A stretch of 5,156 bases of DNA from a bacterium (GTDB lineage: Bacteria > Zixibacteria > MSB-5A5 > GN15 > FEB-12). Every line of letters starts with the position of its first letter. Within the stretch, counting starts at the first letter, position 1. Below the pieces are notes generated by a model. That model made no database searches. It was given only the letters and a program-made list of their open reading frames with translations, and was not told the DNA's origin. The DNA lies in the NCBI GenBank assembly GCA_030640905.1, contig DAOWIM010000242.1, positions 1 through 5,156 on the forward strand, written 5' to 3'. Shown here piece after piece: positions 1 to 5,156 of this stretch. The position numbers and the translations under genes are program-made.

Positions 1-1037
1 ACTTCTGCAAGATAATGCTCGAAAAATACCATCCAAAAGTCATAAGAATCTACAGCCGCGACGAACTGAAGCAGCACGAAATGCGGCAGAAATTTGGCGG
101 ACAAGAACTCAGGTATTTCATCGGGGACGTGCGAGACGTTGATCGCATGAGAAGGGCAATGGAGGGGGTGGACATCGTTGTTCATGCAGCAGCTTTAAAG
201 CAAGTGCCTGCCTGCGAATACAATCCGTTTGAGGCTGTCAAAACCAACATCATGGGTGCGCAGAATGTGATTGAGGTTTCAATCGACTCCGGAGTCAAGA
301 AGGTGGTGGCTCTTTCAACGGATAAAGCAGCCGCGCCAATTAATCTCTATGGAGCCACCAAACTCTGTGCGGACAAGCTCTTCGTAACGGCCAATAATTT
401 CCGAGGTAATCACGACATCAAGTTCTCCGTAGTGCGGTATGGCAATGTTATGGGCAGCCGTGGCAGCGTAATACCGTTTTTTATGAACAAGCGGCACGAG
501 GGTACTCTTCCGATCACCGACGCTGAGATGACGCGGTTCAATATCACGCTGGAAGAGGGGGTCGATCTGGTCCTCTATGCTCTGACACACATGTGGGGCG
601 GCGAACTATATGTGCCGAAAATCCCGAGCTACCGTATCCTTGATGTGGCCGAAGCGATTGCGCCGGGATGCAAACATGATATGGTGGGTATCCGTCCGGG
701 TGAAAAGTTGCACGAGGAAATGATTACCGAAACCGATGCCATCAATTCGGTCGAGTTCGACAAGTACTTTGTAATTCTGCCGTCGATGCCTCTCTGGGAT
801 ATTGAGCGTTTTAAGGAGGCATTTGGTGGTAGACGATGCGCTCCTGGTTTCCGGTACAGTAGCGGAGACAACACCGAATGGCTGGGTGTTGAGCAGCTTC
901 GAGAACTGATCAGGGAACATTGTGATCCGAGTTTTACACTGGAAGGTTTTGAGGCGGCAGAGAAGAAACGCCGACTCTCGATCCGTAAGTCGTCCGAGCA
1001 GGCGGTTGATTTTGAGACAGCCGCAGACGAAGGCTGA
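1..1037 (+). CDS. pseB: UDP-N-acetylglucosamine 4,6-dehydratase (inverting), 5'-partial
   Basis: Extended short-chain dehydrogenase/reductase of the PseB/FlaA1 type. It converts UDP-GlcNAc to UDP-2-acetamido-2,6-dideoxy-L-arabino-hexos-4-ulose in the cytoplasm, the first step to pseudaminic acid. The frame is open to the left edge: codons from base 3 read F-C-K-I before the Met at 15, which matches the family's usual internal sequence. That Met is therefore internal, and the Rossmann glycine motif plus about 20-25 residues lie outside the window. Counting from Met15, the active-site signature is STDKAAAPINLYGATK, with D103, K104, Y112 and K116 spaced as in FlaA1 (D132/K133/Y141/K145). Other family blocks are YSRDELKQ (13-20), HAAALKQVPACEYNPFEAVKTNI (57-79), VRYGNVMGSRGSVIPFF (140-156) and IRPGEKLHEEMI (226-237). 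Two oddities: MTRFNITLEEG has Asn where I would expect Trp, and a poorly conserved charged tail of about 35 residues follows the usual C-terminus. The family assignment is secure; the biological end product is inferred from context. Confidence 0.95.
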   Translation, partial: FCKIMLEKYHPKVIRIYSRDELKQHEMRQKFGGQELRYFIGDVRDVDRMRRAMEGVDIVVHAAALKQVPACEYNPFEAVKTNIMGAQNVIEVSIDSGVKKVVALSTDKAAAPINLYGATKLCADKLFVTANNFRGNHDIKFSVVRYGNVMGSRGSVIPFFMNKRHEGTLPITDAEMTRFNITLEEGVDLVLYALTHMWGGELYVPKIPSYRILDVAEAIAPGCKHDMVGIRPGEKLHEEMITETDAINSVEFDKYFVILPSMPLWDIERFKEAFGGRRCAPGFRYSSGDNTEWLGVEQLRELIREHCDPSFTLEGFEAAEKKRRLSIRKSSEQAVDFETAADEG

Positions 1038-1077
1038 AGTTTCCTGTACACACCGTTGAGATCGGCAGCAACCCATT

Positions 1078-2313
1078 ATGAAGACGGCAACGAAGAAAGA
1101 TAAGAAATTCCTGCCCTACGGGCGTCAGCAGATCAACGAGGACGACCTTCGAGCCGTCGCTAAAGTTCTCAAATCCGATTGGCTGACCCAAGGCCCCACG
1201 ATCAACGAATTTGAATGCGAGATTGCCGAGCAGATCGGAGCCGCCGAGGTTGTGGCCTGTTGTAACGGCACCGCCGCTCTGCATCTGTCAATGATGGCGC
1301 TGGGCGTTGGTCCGGGCGATGTGGTCGTTACCAGTTCGATTACGTTTATGGCCTCGGCTAATTGTGCGCGTTTTGTTGGCGCTGATGTCGTGTTTGCCGA
1401 TATTGATCCCCAGACTGGCCTGATGACACCTGAACTGCTGGAAAAGGCGCTCAGGAAAACTCCCGAAGGAAAAGCCAAAGCGATCATTCCGGTACATTTT
1501 GCCGGCCAGCCGGTTGACCTGCCGGGCATCTTCGACGTGGCCGATCGGCATGGAGCAAAGATTGTCGACGATGCCTGCCATGCTATTGGAGCTTCTTTTG
1601 AGTTGGACGGAAAGGTCGAGCAAGTAGGTGGTAACCGCTATAGCGTAATGTCTGCTTTTTCGTTCCACCCTGTCAAGCATATCGCTATGGGGGAGGGGGG
1701 AGCAGTTGCAACTAATGACGGGTTACTGGCCAAGCGACTACGTTGCCTTCGAACGCACGGCATTCAACGCGAACGATTTCTCAATACAGAGATGGCCGTC
1801 GCTGCCGACGGGCAACTCAACCCGTGGTACCATGAGCTGCAGCAACTTGGTTTCAATTACCGACTCAGCGACATCCATGCTGCGCTCGGTTGCAGTCAGG
1901 CGAAAAAGCTTCGGGCCAATGTCGAACGCCGTAACGAACTGGCGTCGTTCTATCGGATGCTGCTGGCCGAACGATTTGATGAGGATGAGGTAGTGCCCCT
2001 CGGTGTGCGACCGCGAGTCGTCAACGCCTATCACCTGTTTGTCGTGCGAATTGACTTTGAGAAGTTCGATGTTGATCGAGCCACGGTGATGAATCGATTG
2101 CGTGAAGCCGGTATCGGTACGCAGGTTCACTATATCCCTGTGCATCTGCAGCCGTATTACAGACAGCACGGCGGGACCGGTCCGGGTGATTTTCCGGGTG
2201 CCGAACATTACTATCGGCAGGCGCTGAGCATTCCGATGTATCCGGCGCTGACCGAGGAGGATTGCACTCGCGTAGTTGATGAACTGGAAAAGGCATTGAA
2301 AGGATCGCACTGA
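1078..2313 (+). CDS. pseC: UDP-4-amino-4,6-dideoxy-N-acetyl-beta-L-altrosamine transaminase
   Basis: PLP-dependent sugar aminotransferase of the DegT/DnrJ/EryC1/StrS family (fold type I), 411 residues and close to the family's usual length. It transfers an amino group, normally from glutamate, to C4 of the PseB keto-sugar. The N-terminal block FLPYGRQQINEDD (11-23) is typical of PseC. CNGTAALHL (62-70) supplies the PLP phosphate-binding Gly/Thr. VDDACHAIGA (163-172) carries the Asp (D165) that pairs with the pyridine nitrogen. FSFHPVKHIAMGEGGA (194-209) contains the Schiff-base lysine K200, and the FHPVK form is characteristic of PseC. FNYRLSDIHAALG (259-271) and HYIPVHLQPYY (351-361) are further conserved blocks. 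It lies 40 bp after pseB, and its stop overlaps the next start by one base (TGATG). An in-frame TGA at 1057-1059 limits upstream extension. The chosen ATG has no convincing Shine-Dalgarno site but is required to include the conserved N-terminus. Confidence 0.95.
   Translation: MKTATKKDKKFLPYGRQQINEDDLRAVAKVLKSDWLTQGPTINEFECEIAEQIGAAEVVACCNGTAALHLSMMALGVGPGDVVVTSSITFMASANCARFVGADVVFADIDPQTGLMTPELLEKALRKTPEGKAKAIIPVHFAGQPVDLPGIFDVADRHGAKIVDDACHAIGASFELDGKVEQVGGNRYSVMSAFSFHPVKHIAMGEGGAVATNDGLLAKRLRCLRTHGIQRERFLNTEMAVAADGQLNPWYHELQQLGFNYRLSDIHAALGCSQAKKLRANVERRNELASFYRMLLAERFDEDEVVPLGVRPRVVNAYHLFVVRIDFEKFDVDRATVMNRLREAGIGTQVHYIPVHLQPYYRQHGGTGPGDFPGAEHYYRQALSIPMYPALTEEDCTRVVDELEKALKGSH
2300..2304 (+). 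promoter_or_regulatory. Shine-Dalgarno site for the aldo/keto reductase
   Basis: AAGGA lies inside the last codons of pseC, 8 bases before the ATG at 2313. It supports the start that overlaps the pseC stop as TGATG and suggests translational coupling. Confidence 0.7.
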
Positions 2314-3245
2314 TGGGTTCGGACGCTGTTTCGAAAATCACCCGACTCGGGTTGGGTACAGTACAGTTCGGCATTGATTACGGTGTCTCTAATCAGGAAG
2401 GGCAGACACCGCCGGATGAGATCGCTCGAATCCTTGAGTTATCGTCGCACGCCGGTATCCGAGTGCTTGATACGGCGATGGCTTATGGTGACAGTGAGCA
2501 GGTGTTGGGCTTATCCCTTCCACGGGAACATGACTTCAAGATCGTCACCAAGACAGAGCCAATCGGTCATGCCCGGATCACACGCCGTGATGCTTTCGTT
2601 CTGACGACAACATTTCAGCGCTCTCTCCAACATTTAAAATCGGATCGCATCTACGGATTGCTTGTGCATCAGGCCGACGATCTGCTGGCCGATGGTGGGG
2701 AACTGCTTTTTGAGGCGATGGAGAAACTGCGGTCGCAGCAGCTTGTTGAAAAGATCGGCGTGTCGGTCTATACCGGAGAACAGATTGATCTAATTCTCGA
2801 CCGCTATCCGATAAACATTGTCCAGTTACCGATCAATATCTTCGATCAGCATCTTCTCTCGGGGGGATACATTCAGAAACTGAAAGAGGCCGGTGTTGAG
2901 ATACACGCACGGTCGGTTTTTCTTCAGGGCTTACTGCTGATGAATCCAGCCAGTCTCCCACCGTACTTTGAAACTGTCAAAGATCATCTGGCGAAGTTCC
3001 ATAACACAGTCCTCGCCAGCGGTCAATCAGTGCTGGGCGCGGCCCTTGATTTTGTATTGGGACTTGCACAAATAGATTCGGCTATCGTCGGTGTCTGTTC
3101 ACGTGACCATCTCGCCGAGATTATCAGTAGTGTCGAGTCTGGAGAGATTGCTGAGATCGACTACTCACAGTTTGCTCTTGACGATGAGAACATCACAAAT
3201 CCCGCCAATTGGAAGGTAGATCAATATGAAGGCGAAACCTGCTGA
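2313..3245 (+). CDS. aldo/keto reductase, possible nonulosonate-pathway accessory enzyme
   Basis: NAD(P)H-dependent oxidoreductase of the aldo/keto reductase superfamily (PF00248-type TIM barrel), 310 residues, cytoplasmic. The N-terminal strand RLGLGTVQFGIDYGV (11-25) and the full catalytic tetrad are visible: D53 in VLDTAMAYGDSE, Y58, K80 in IVTK and H119 in LLVHQ. The cofactor-side blocks are IGVSVY (148-153), QLPINIFDQ (171-179) and, near the C-terminus, SAIVGVCSRDHL (256-267). It therefore looks enzymatically competent. It sits between PseC and the acetyltransferase, overlapping the first by 1 base and the second by 20 bases, so its substrate is probably an intermediate or modification product of the same sugar pathway. 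No reductase step exists in the canonical pseudaminic acid route. I recall homologous reductases in other pse/sps-type clusters, but their reaction is not established to my knowledge. The family call is firm; the substrate is unknown. Confidence 0.9.
   Translation: MGSDAVSKITRLGLGTVQFGIDYGVSNQEGQTPPDEIARILELSSHAGIRVLDTAMAYGDSEQVLGLSLPREHDFKIVTKTEPIGHARITRRDAFVLTTTFQRSLQHLKSDRIYGLLVHQADDLLADGGELLFEAMEKLRSQQLVEKIGVSVYTGEQIDLILDRYPINIVQLPINIFDQHLLSGGYIQKLKEAGVEIHARSVFLQGLLLMNPASLPPYFETVKDHLAKFHNTVLASGQSVLGAALDFVLGLAQIDSAIVGVCSRDHLAEIISSVESGEIAEIDYSQFALDDENITNPANWKVDQYEGETC
3211..3216 (+). promoter_or_regulatory. Shine-Dalgarno site for the GNAT acetyltransferase
   Basis: GGAAGG lies 9 bases before the ATG at 3226, within the end of the aldo/keto reductase gene. 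It decides the start of the next gene and argues that its long N-terminal tail is really translated. Confidence 0.7.
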
Positions 3246-3888
3246 GACCGGATCACTGAAAACGAGAACACGTTCAGACGCAGATCGGTCTTCGATCACT
3301 CTGAAAAACAGATCCACCGGAACCCAGCAAGACGAATTTTCGCCGATTGTGAAAGGCGAGCGTTTCTACCTGCGCGAAGTGCGACTCAGCGACGTCAACG
3401 AGCGCTACTATCGCTGGATGAACGATCCGGAGATTGTGCAGTTTCTTGAATCGAGATTTGTACCCCGCTCAATGGAATCACTGGCCGCCTATGTTCGGCA
3501 TATGGACGGCAATTCCGATGAATTGTTCTTCGCGATCTGTGCCATTGATGGCGATGAACATGTCGGCAATATCAAGATCGGTCCGATCAACTGGTATCAT
3601 CGTCGGGCCGATATCGGTTTACTGATCGGTGAGAAAAAATACTGGGGTAAGGGATGTGCTACCGAAGCAATCGCGCTGGCCACAAAGTTTGCGTTTGAAA
3701 CGCTCAGCCTCAACAAGATGAAGGCCGGTTGTTACGAGATGAACAAGGGTAGCGAACGGGCGTTTGAGAAATGCGGCTGGCAGCAGGAGGCGTTGCTTCG
3801 AGATGAATGTTTGATGGATGGTCGTCCGGTCAATGTTATCTGCATGGGTATCACGGCTGCCGACTATCGAGAGAAGGTTGCCAAATGA
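3226..3888 (+). CDS. GNAT family N-acetyltransferase, PseH-like role
   Basis: Acetyl-CoA-dependent N-acetyltransferase of the RimJ/RimL-like GNAT group (Acetyltransf_3 type), 220 residues. The domain starts near residue 42 (VKGERFYLREVRLSDVNERYY). It then has WMNDPEIVQFLESRF (64-78) and the beta strand HVGNIKIGPI (112-121). The acetyl-CoA pyrophosphate loop is EKKYWGKGCATEAI (136-149, an R/KxxGKG-type motif). The C-terminal N-x-G-S-x-R-A-F-E-K-C-G-W block (173-185) is typical of the fold. In this operon the likely reaction is acetylation of the C4 amino group made by PseC, giving the UDP-2,4-diacetamido sugar. The protein resembles RimJ-like enzymes rather than the shorter Campylobacter PseH, so the acyl group and position are inferred. 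Residues 1-41 are polar and rich in K/R/S/T with no recognisable domain. The good Shine-Dalgarno site and the absence of another Met before residue 65 support ATG 3226. It overlaps the previous gene by 20 bp and the next by 4 bp. Confidence 0.88.
   Translation: MKAKPAETGSLKTRTRSDADRSSITLKNRSTGTQQDEFSPIVKGERFYLREVRLSDVNERYYRWMNDPEIVQFLESRFVPRSMESLAAYVRHMDGNSDELFFAICAIDGDEHVGNIKIGPINWYHRRADIGLLIGEKKYWGKGCATEAIALATKFAFETLSLNKMKAGCYEMNKGSERAFEKCGWQQEALLRDECLMDGRPVNVICMGITAADYREKVAK
3871..3877 (+). promoter_or_regulatory. Shine-Dalgarno site for the SpsF-family gene
   Basis: GAGAAGG lies 7 bases before the ATG at 3885. It selects 3885 over the upstream in-frame ATG at 3807, which would add 26 residues unlike the family. 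Confidence 0.75.
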
Positions 3889-4649
3889 TTCTGGCTGTTC
3901 TCCAGGCGCGTACTTCCTCGTCACGTCTTCCCGGCAAAGTACTCAAACCGATCATGGGGAAACCGATGCTCGCCCGTCAGTTGGAACGAGTGAATCGGGC
4001 AAGCAAGGTCGACCGTCTAATTGTGGCGACCAGTGTTGATGTTTCCGATAATGATCTGGCCACGCTCTGCGGTGAACTGGGACAACCCTGTTTTCGCGGT
4101 AGTCTCGACGATGTGCTCAACCGTTTCTATCTGGCTGTGCAGGAAGAAAAACCTGAGCATGTTGTACGATTGACCGGTGACTGTCCGTTGGCCGATCCAT
4201 CGTTGATCGACAGTGTCATTCAGTATCATCTCGACGGTGCGTATGATTACGTCAGCAACGGTCTTGAACCTACTTTTCCGGATGGTCTCGATGTTGAAGT
4301 GATGCGATTTGTCGCCCTTGAGACCGCCTGGAAGGAGGCTAAACTCCCCTCCGAGCGAGAGCATGTCACGCCGTTCATCTGGAATCAGCCCGAGAGGTTC
4401 AAGATAGCGGCATTCAAGGGAGAGGTGGATCGATCACACCTGCGATGGACAGTTGATGAACCAGACGATCTGGAACTTGTCCGCCAAATTTACGGTGAGC
4501 TGTACCCCCGCAATCCGGAGTTTACTACCGAAGACATTCTGCAGTTGCTGGAAGAAAGACCGGAACTGTGCCAACTCAATTCGTCGTTCAAGCGTAACGA
4601 AGGTTTCGATATATCGTTGGAAAAAGACAAAGCAGAAGGAACACGATGA
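3885..4649 (+). CDS. spsF: SpsF-family cytidylyltransferase, candidate CMP-nonulosonate synthetase
   Basis: Nucleotidyltransferase of the CTP_transf_3 / SpsF family (GT-A-like Rossmann fold), 254 residues, the family's usual size. It starts directly with MILAVLQARTSSSRLPGKVL (1-20), the nucleotide-binding loop. RLTGDCPLADP (95-105) is the acidic block expected to coordinate metal. FPDGLDVEVM (131-140) and SHLRWTVDEPDDLELV (184-199) contribute to the sugar/CTP site. The tail LNSSFKRNEGFDISLEKD (231-248) is also typical of SpsF. The expected role is activation of the finished nonulosonic acid to its CMP form for a glycosyltransferase. The loop differs from the ARGGSKR form of NeuA and Campylobacter-type PseF, so equating it with PseF is inference. 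The start overlaps the acetyltransferase stop as ATGA and the stop overlaps the next start as ATGA. Both have Shine-Dalgarno sites, indicating tight coupling in one transcript. Confidence 0.88.
   Translation: MILAVLQARTSSSRLPGKVLKPIMGKPMLARQLERVNRASKVDRLIVATSVDVSDNDLATLCGELGQPCFRGSLDDVLNRFYLAVQEEKPEHVVRLTGDCPLADPSLIDSVIQYHLDGAYDYVSNGLEPTFPDGLDVEVMRFVALETAWKEAKLPSEREHVTPFIWNQPERFKIAAFKGEVDRSHLRWTVDEPDDLELVRQIYGELYPRNPEFTTEDILQLLEERPELCQLNSSFKRNEGFDISLEKDKAEGTR
4634..4640 (+). promoter_or_regulatory. Shine-Dalgarno site for the class III aminotransferase
   Basis: AGAAGGA lies 5 bases before the ATG at 4646, in the last codons of the SpsF-family gene. It supports an ATGA stop/start overlap. Confidence 0.75.
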
Positions 4650-5156
4650 GCAATTCTACAGTCACCCTACCGGACCGAGCCCGCAGCATTGCCCTGCAGG
4701 AAAAAGGCAAGAAATTGATTCCCGGTCTGAGCCAGCTTCTTTCAAAACGACCCGATCAGTTTGCTCCCGGCGTGTGGCCCGGTTACTTCAGCAAGGCCAG
4801 CGGTGTGGAGGTCTGGGACGTTGATGGCAACAAGTACGTTGATATGAGTATCGGAGGTATCGGGGCCAACGTGCTGGGGTATGGCGATCCCGATGTTGAC
4901 GCTGCTGTTCGAGCGGCGATTGACGGTGGCACCAGTTGCTCGCTGATGTGCCCGGAGGAAGTCGAGTTGGCCGAACTGTTGTGCCAGTTGCATCCGTGGT
5001 CACAGATGGTACGGTTTGCCCGCACCGGCGGTGAAGCTATGGCGGTGGCGGTGAGAATCGCACGCGCCCACACCGGACGCGACAAGGTGGCGTTCTGTGG
5101 CTATCATGGTTGGCACGACTGGTATCTATCGGCAAATCTCGGAACTGAAAATGCCC
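4646..5156 (+). CDS. class III aminotransferase, glutamate-1-semialdehyde aminomutase-like, 3'-partial
   Basis: An open frame runs from ATG 4646 to the right edge without a stop: 170 complete codons plus one base. It resembles the N-terminal part of PLP-dependent class III aminotransferases, closest in style to glutamate-1-semialdehyde 2,1-aminomutase (HemL). Visible blocks are LIPGLSQLLSKRPDQFAPGVWP (24-45), VEVWDVDGNKYVDMSIGGIG (54-73), LGYGDPDV (77-84), VRFARTGGEAMAVAVRIARAHTGRDK (122-147) and CGYHGWHDWYL (151-161). The Y153-H154 pair corresponds to the aromatic residues that stack on PLP. The phosphate-binding loop reads RTGGEA where HemL has NSGTEA, and HemL's GCYHGHAD is GYHGWHDW. This suggests a sugar- or other-substrate subfamily rather than tetrapyrrole synthesis. 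The Schiff-base lysine lies beyond the window. Given its ATGA overlap with the cytidylyltransferase gene, the likely substrate is a nonulosonate intermediate or a decoration. The substrate is unknown. Confidence 0.88.
   Translation, partial: MSNSTVTLPDRARSIALQEKGKKLIPGLSQLLSKRPDQFAPGVWPGYFSKASGVEVWDVDGNKYVDMSIGGIGANVLGYGDPDVDAAVRAAIDGGTSCSLMCPEEVELAELLCQLHPWSQMVRFARTGGEAMAVAVRIARAHTGRDKVAFCGYHGWHDWYLSANLGTENA

Noticed and set aside
15..17. ATG at 15 as the true start of the dehydratase
   Set aside because: The frame is open to the window edge and the residues before it (F-C-K-I) continue family similarity. A start here would remove the NAD(P)-binding glycine motif, so the gene is truncated by the window.
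606..1076. 156-codon antisense open frame opposite pseB, and similar minus-strand frames at 629-1051, 934-1284, 1125-1529 and 4017-4364
   Set aside because: All are opposite conserved coding sequence. They have no domain pattern and no matching ribosome-binding or operon context.
1038..1077. Promoter or terminator between pseB and pseC
   Set aside because: No convincing -35/-10 pair fits in 40 bp, and there is no GC-rich hairpin followed by a T run.
1689..1700. G-rich tract (G5-A-G6) in pseC as a possible phase-variable repeat
   Set aside because: The runs are short and simply encode the conserved MGEGGA motif, and the frame is intact. Another G6 at 2861-2866 in the reductase gene is equally unremarkable. 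Phase-variable tracts in flagellar glycosylation loci are usually longer.
1738..2310. 190-codon antisense open frame opposite pseC
   Set aside because: It lies entirely within a well-supported gene, has no recognisable motif, and has codon use typical of a shadow frame.
3807..3884. Longer start for the SpsF-family protein at the ATG at 3807
   Set aside because: The added 26 residues lie in another frame of the acetyltransferase and have no family similarity. ATG 3885 has a well-spaced GAGAAGG and gives the typical MILAVLQAR start.

Overview
The window is one tightly packed, plus-strand run of six genes that reads as part of a surface-sugar operon making a pseudaminic-acid-type nonulosonic acid, a nine-carbon sialic-acid-like sugar used on flagellins, capsules, O-antigens or S-layers. 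The base composition looks balanced (about half G+C by eye). Most starts have a good purine-rich Shine-Dalgarno site, so this is a bacterium. The sequence alone does not fix the phylum. No rRNA, tRNA, mobile element, CRISPR array or long intergenic space is present.

Layout: (1) 1-1037, a 5'-truncated PseB-type UDP-GlcNAc 4,6-dehydratase (inverting). (2) 1078-2313, a PseC-type PLP aminotransferase. (3) 2313-3245, an aldo/keto reductase with a complete catalytic tetrad. (4) 3226-3888, a RimJ/PseH-like GNAT N-acetyltransferase with an extra N-terminal tail. (5) 3885-4649, an SpsF-family cytidylyltransferase. (6) 4646 to the window end, the first 170 residues of a class III (glutamate-1-semialdehyde aminomutase-like) aminotransferase, open at the right edge. 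From gene 2 onward every junction overlaps (TGATG, 20 bp, ATGA, ATGA), which implies one transcript with translational coupling. The only gap is 40 bp between pseB and pseC.

How they work together: PseB and PseC are the first two steps from UDP-GlcNAc to UDP-4-amino-4,6-dideoxy-L-AltNAc. The GNAT is the natural candidate for N-4 acylation (the PseH step). The SpsF-family protein is the candidate CMP-activating enzyme. The nucleotide-sugar hydrolase (PseG) and the PEP-condensing synthase (PseI/NeuB) are not in the window and would be expected downstream. The aldo/keto reductase and the class III aminotransferase are not part of the canonical six-step pseudaminate pathway. They are the most interesting part of the window because they suggest a modified nonulosonic acid or a variant route.
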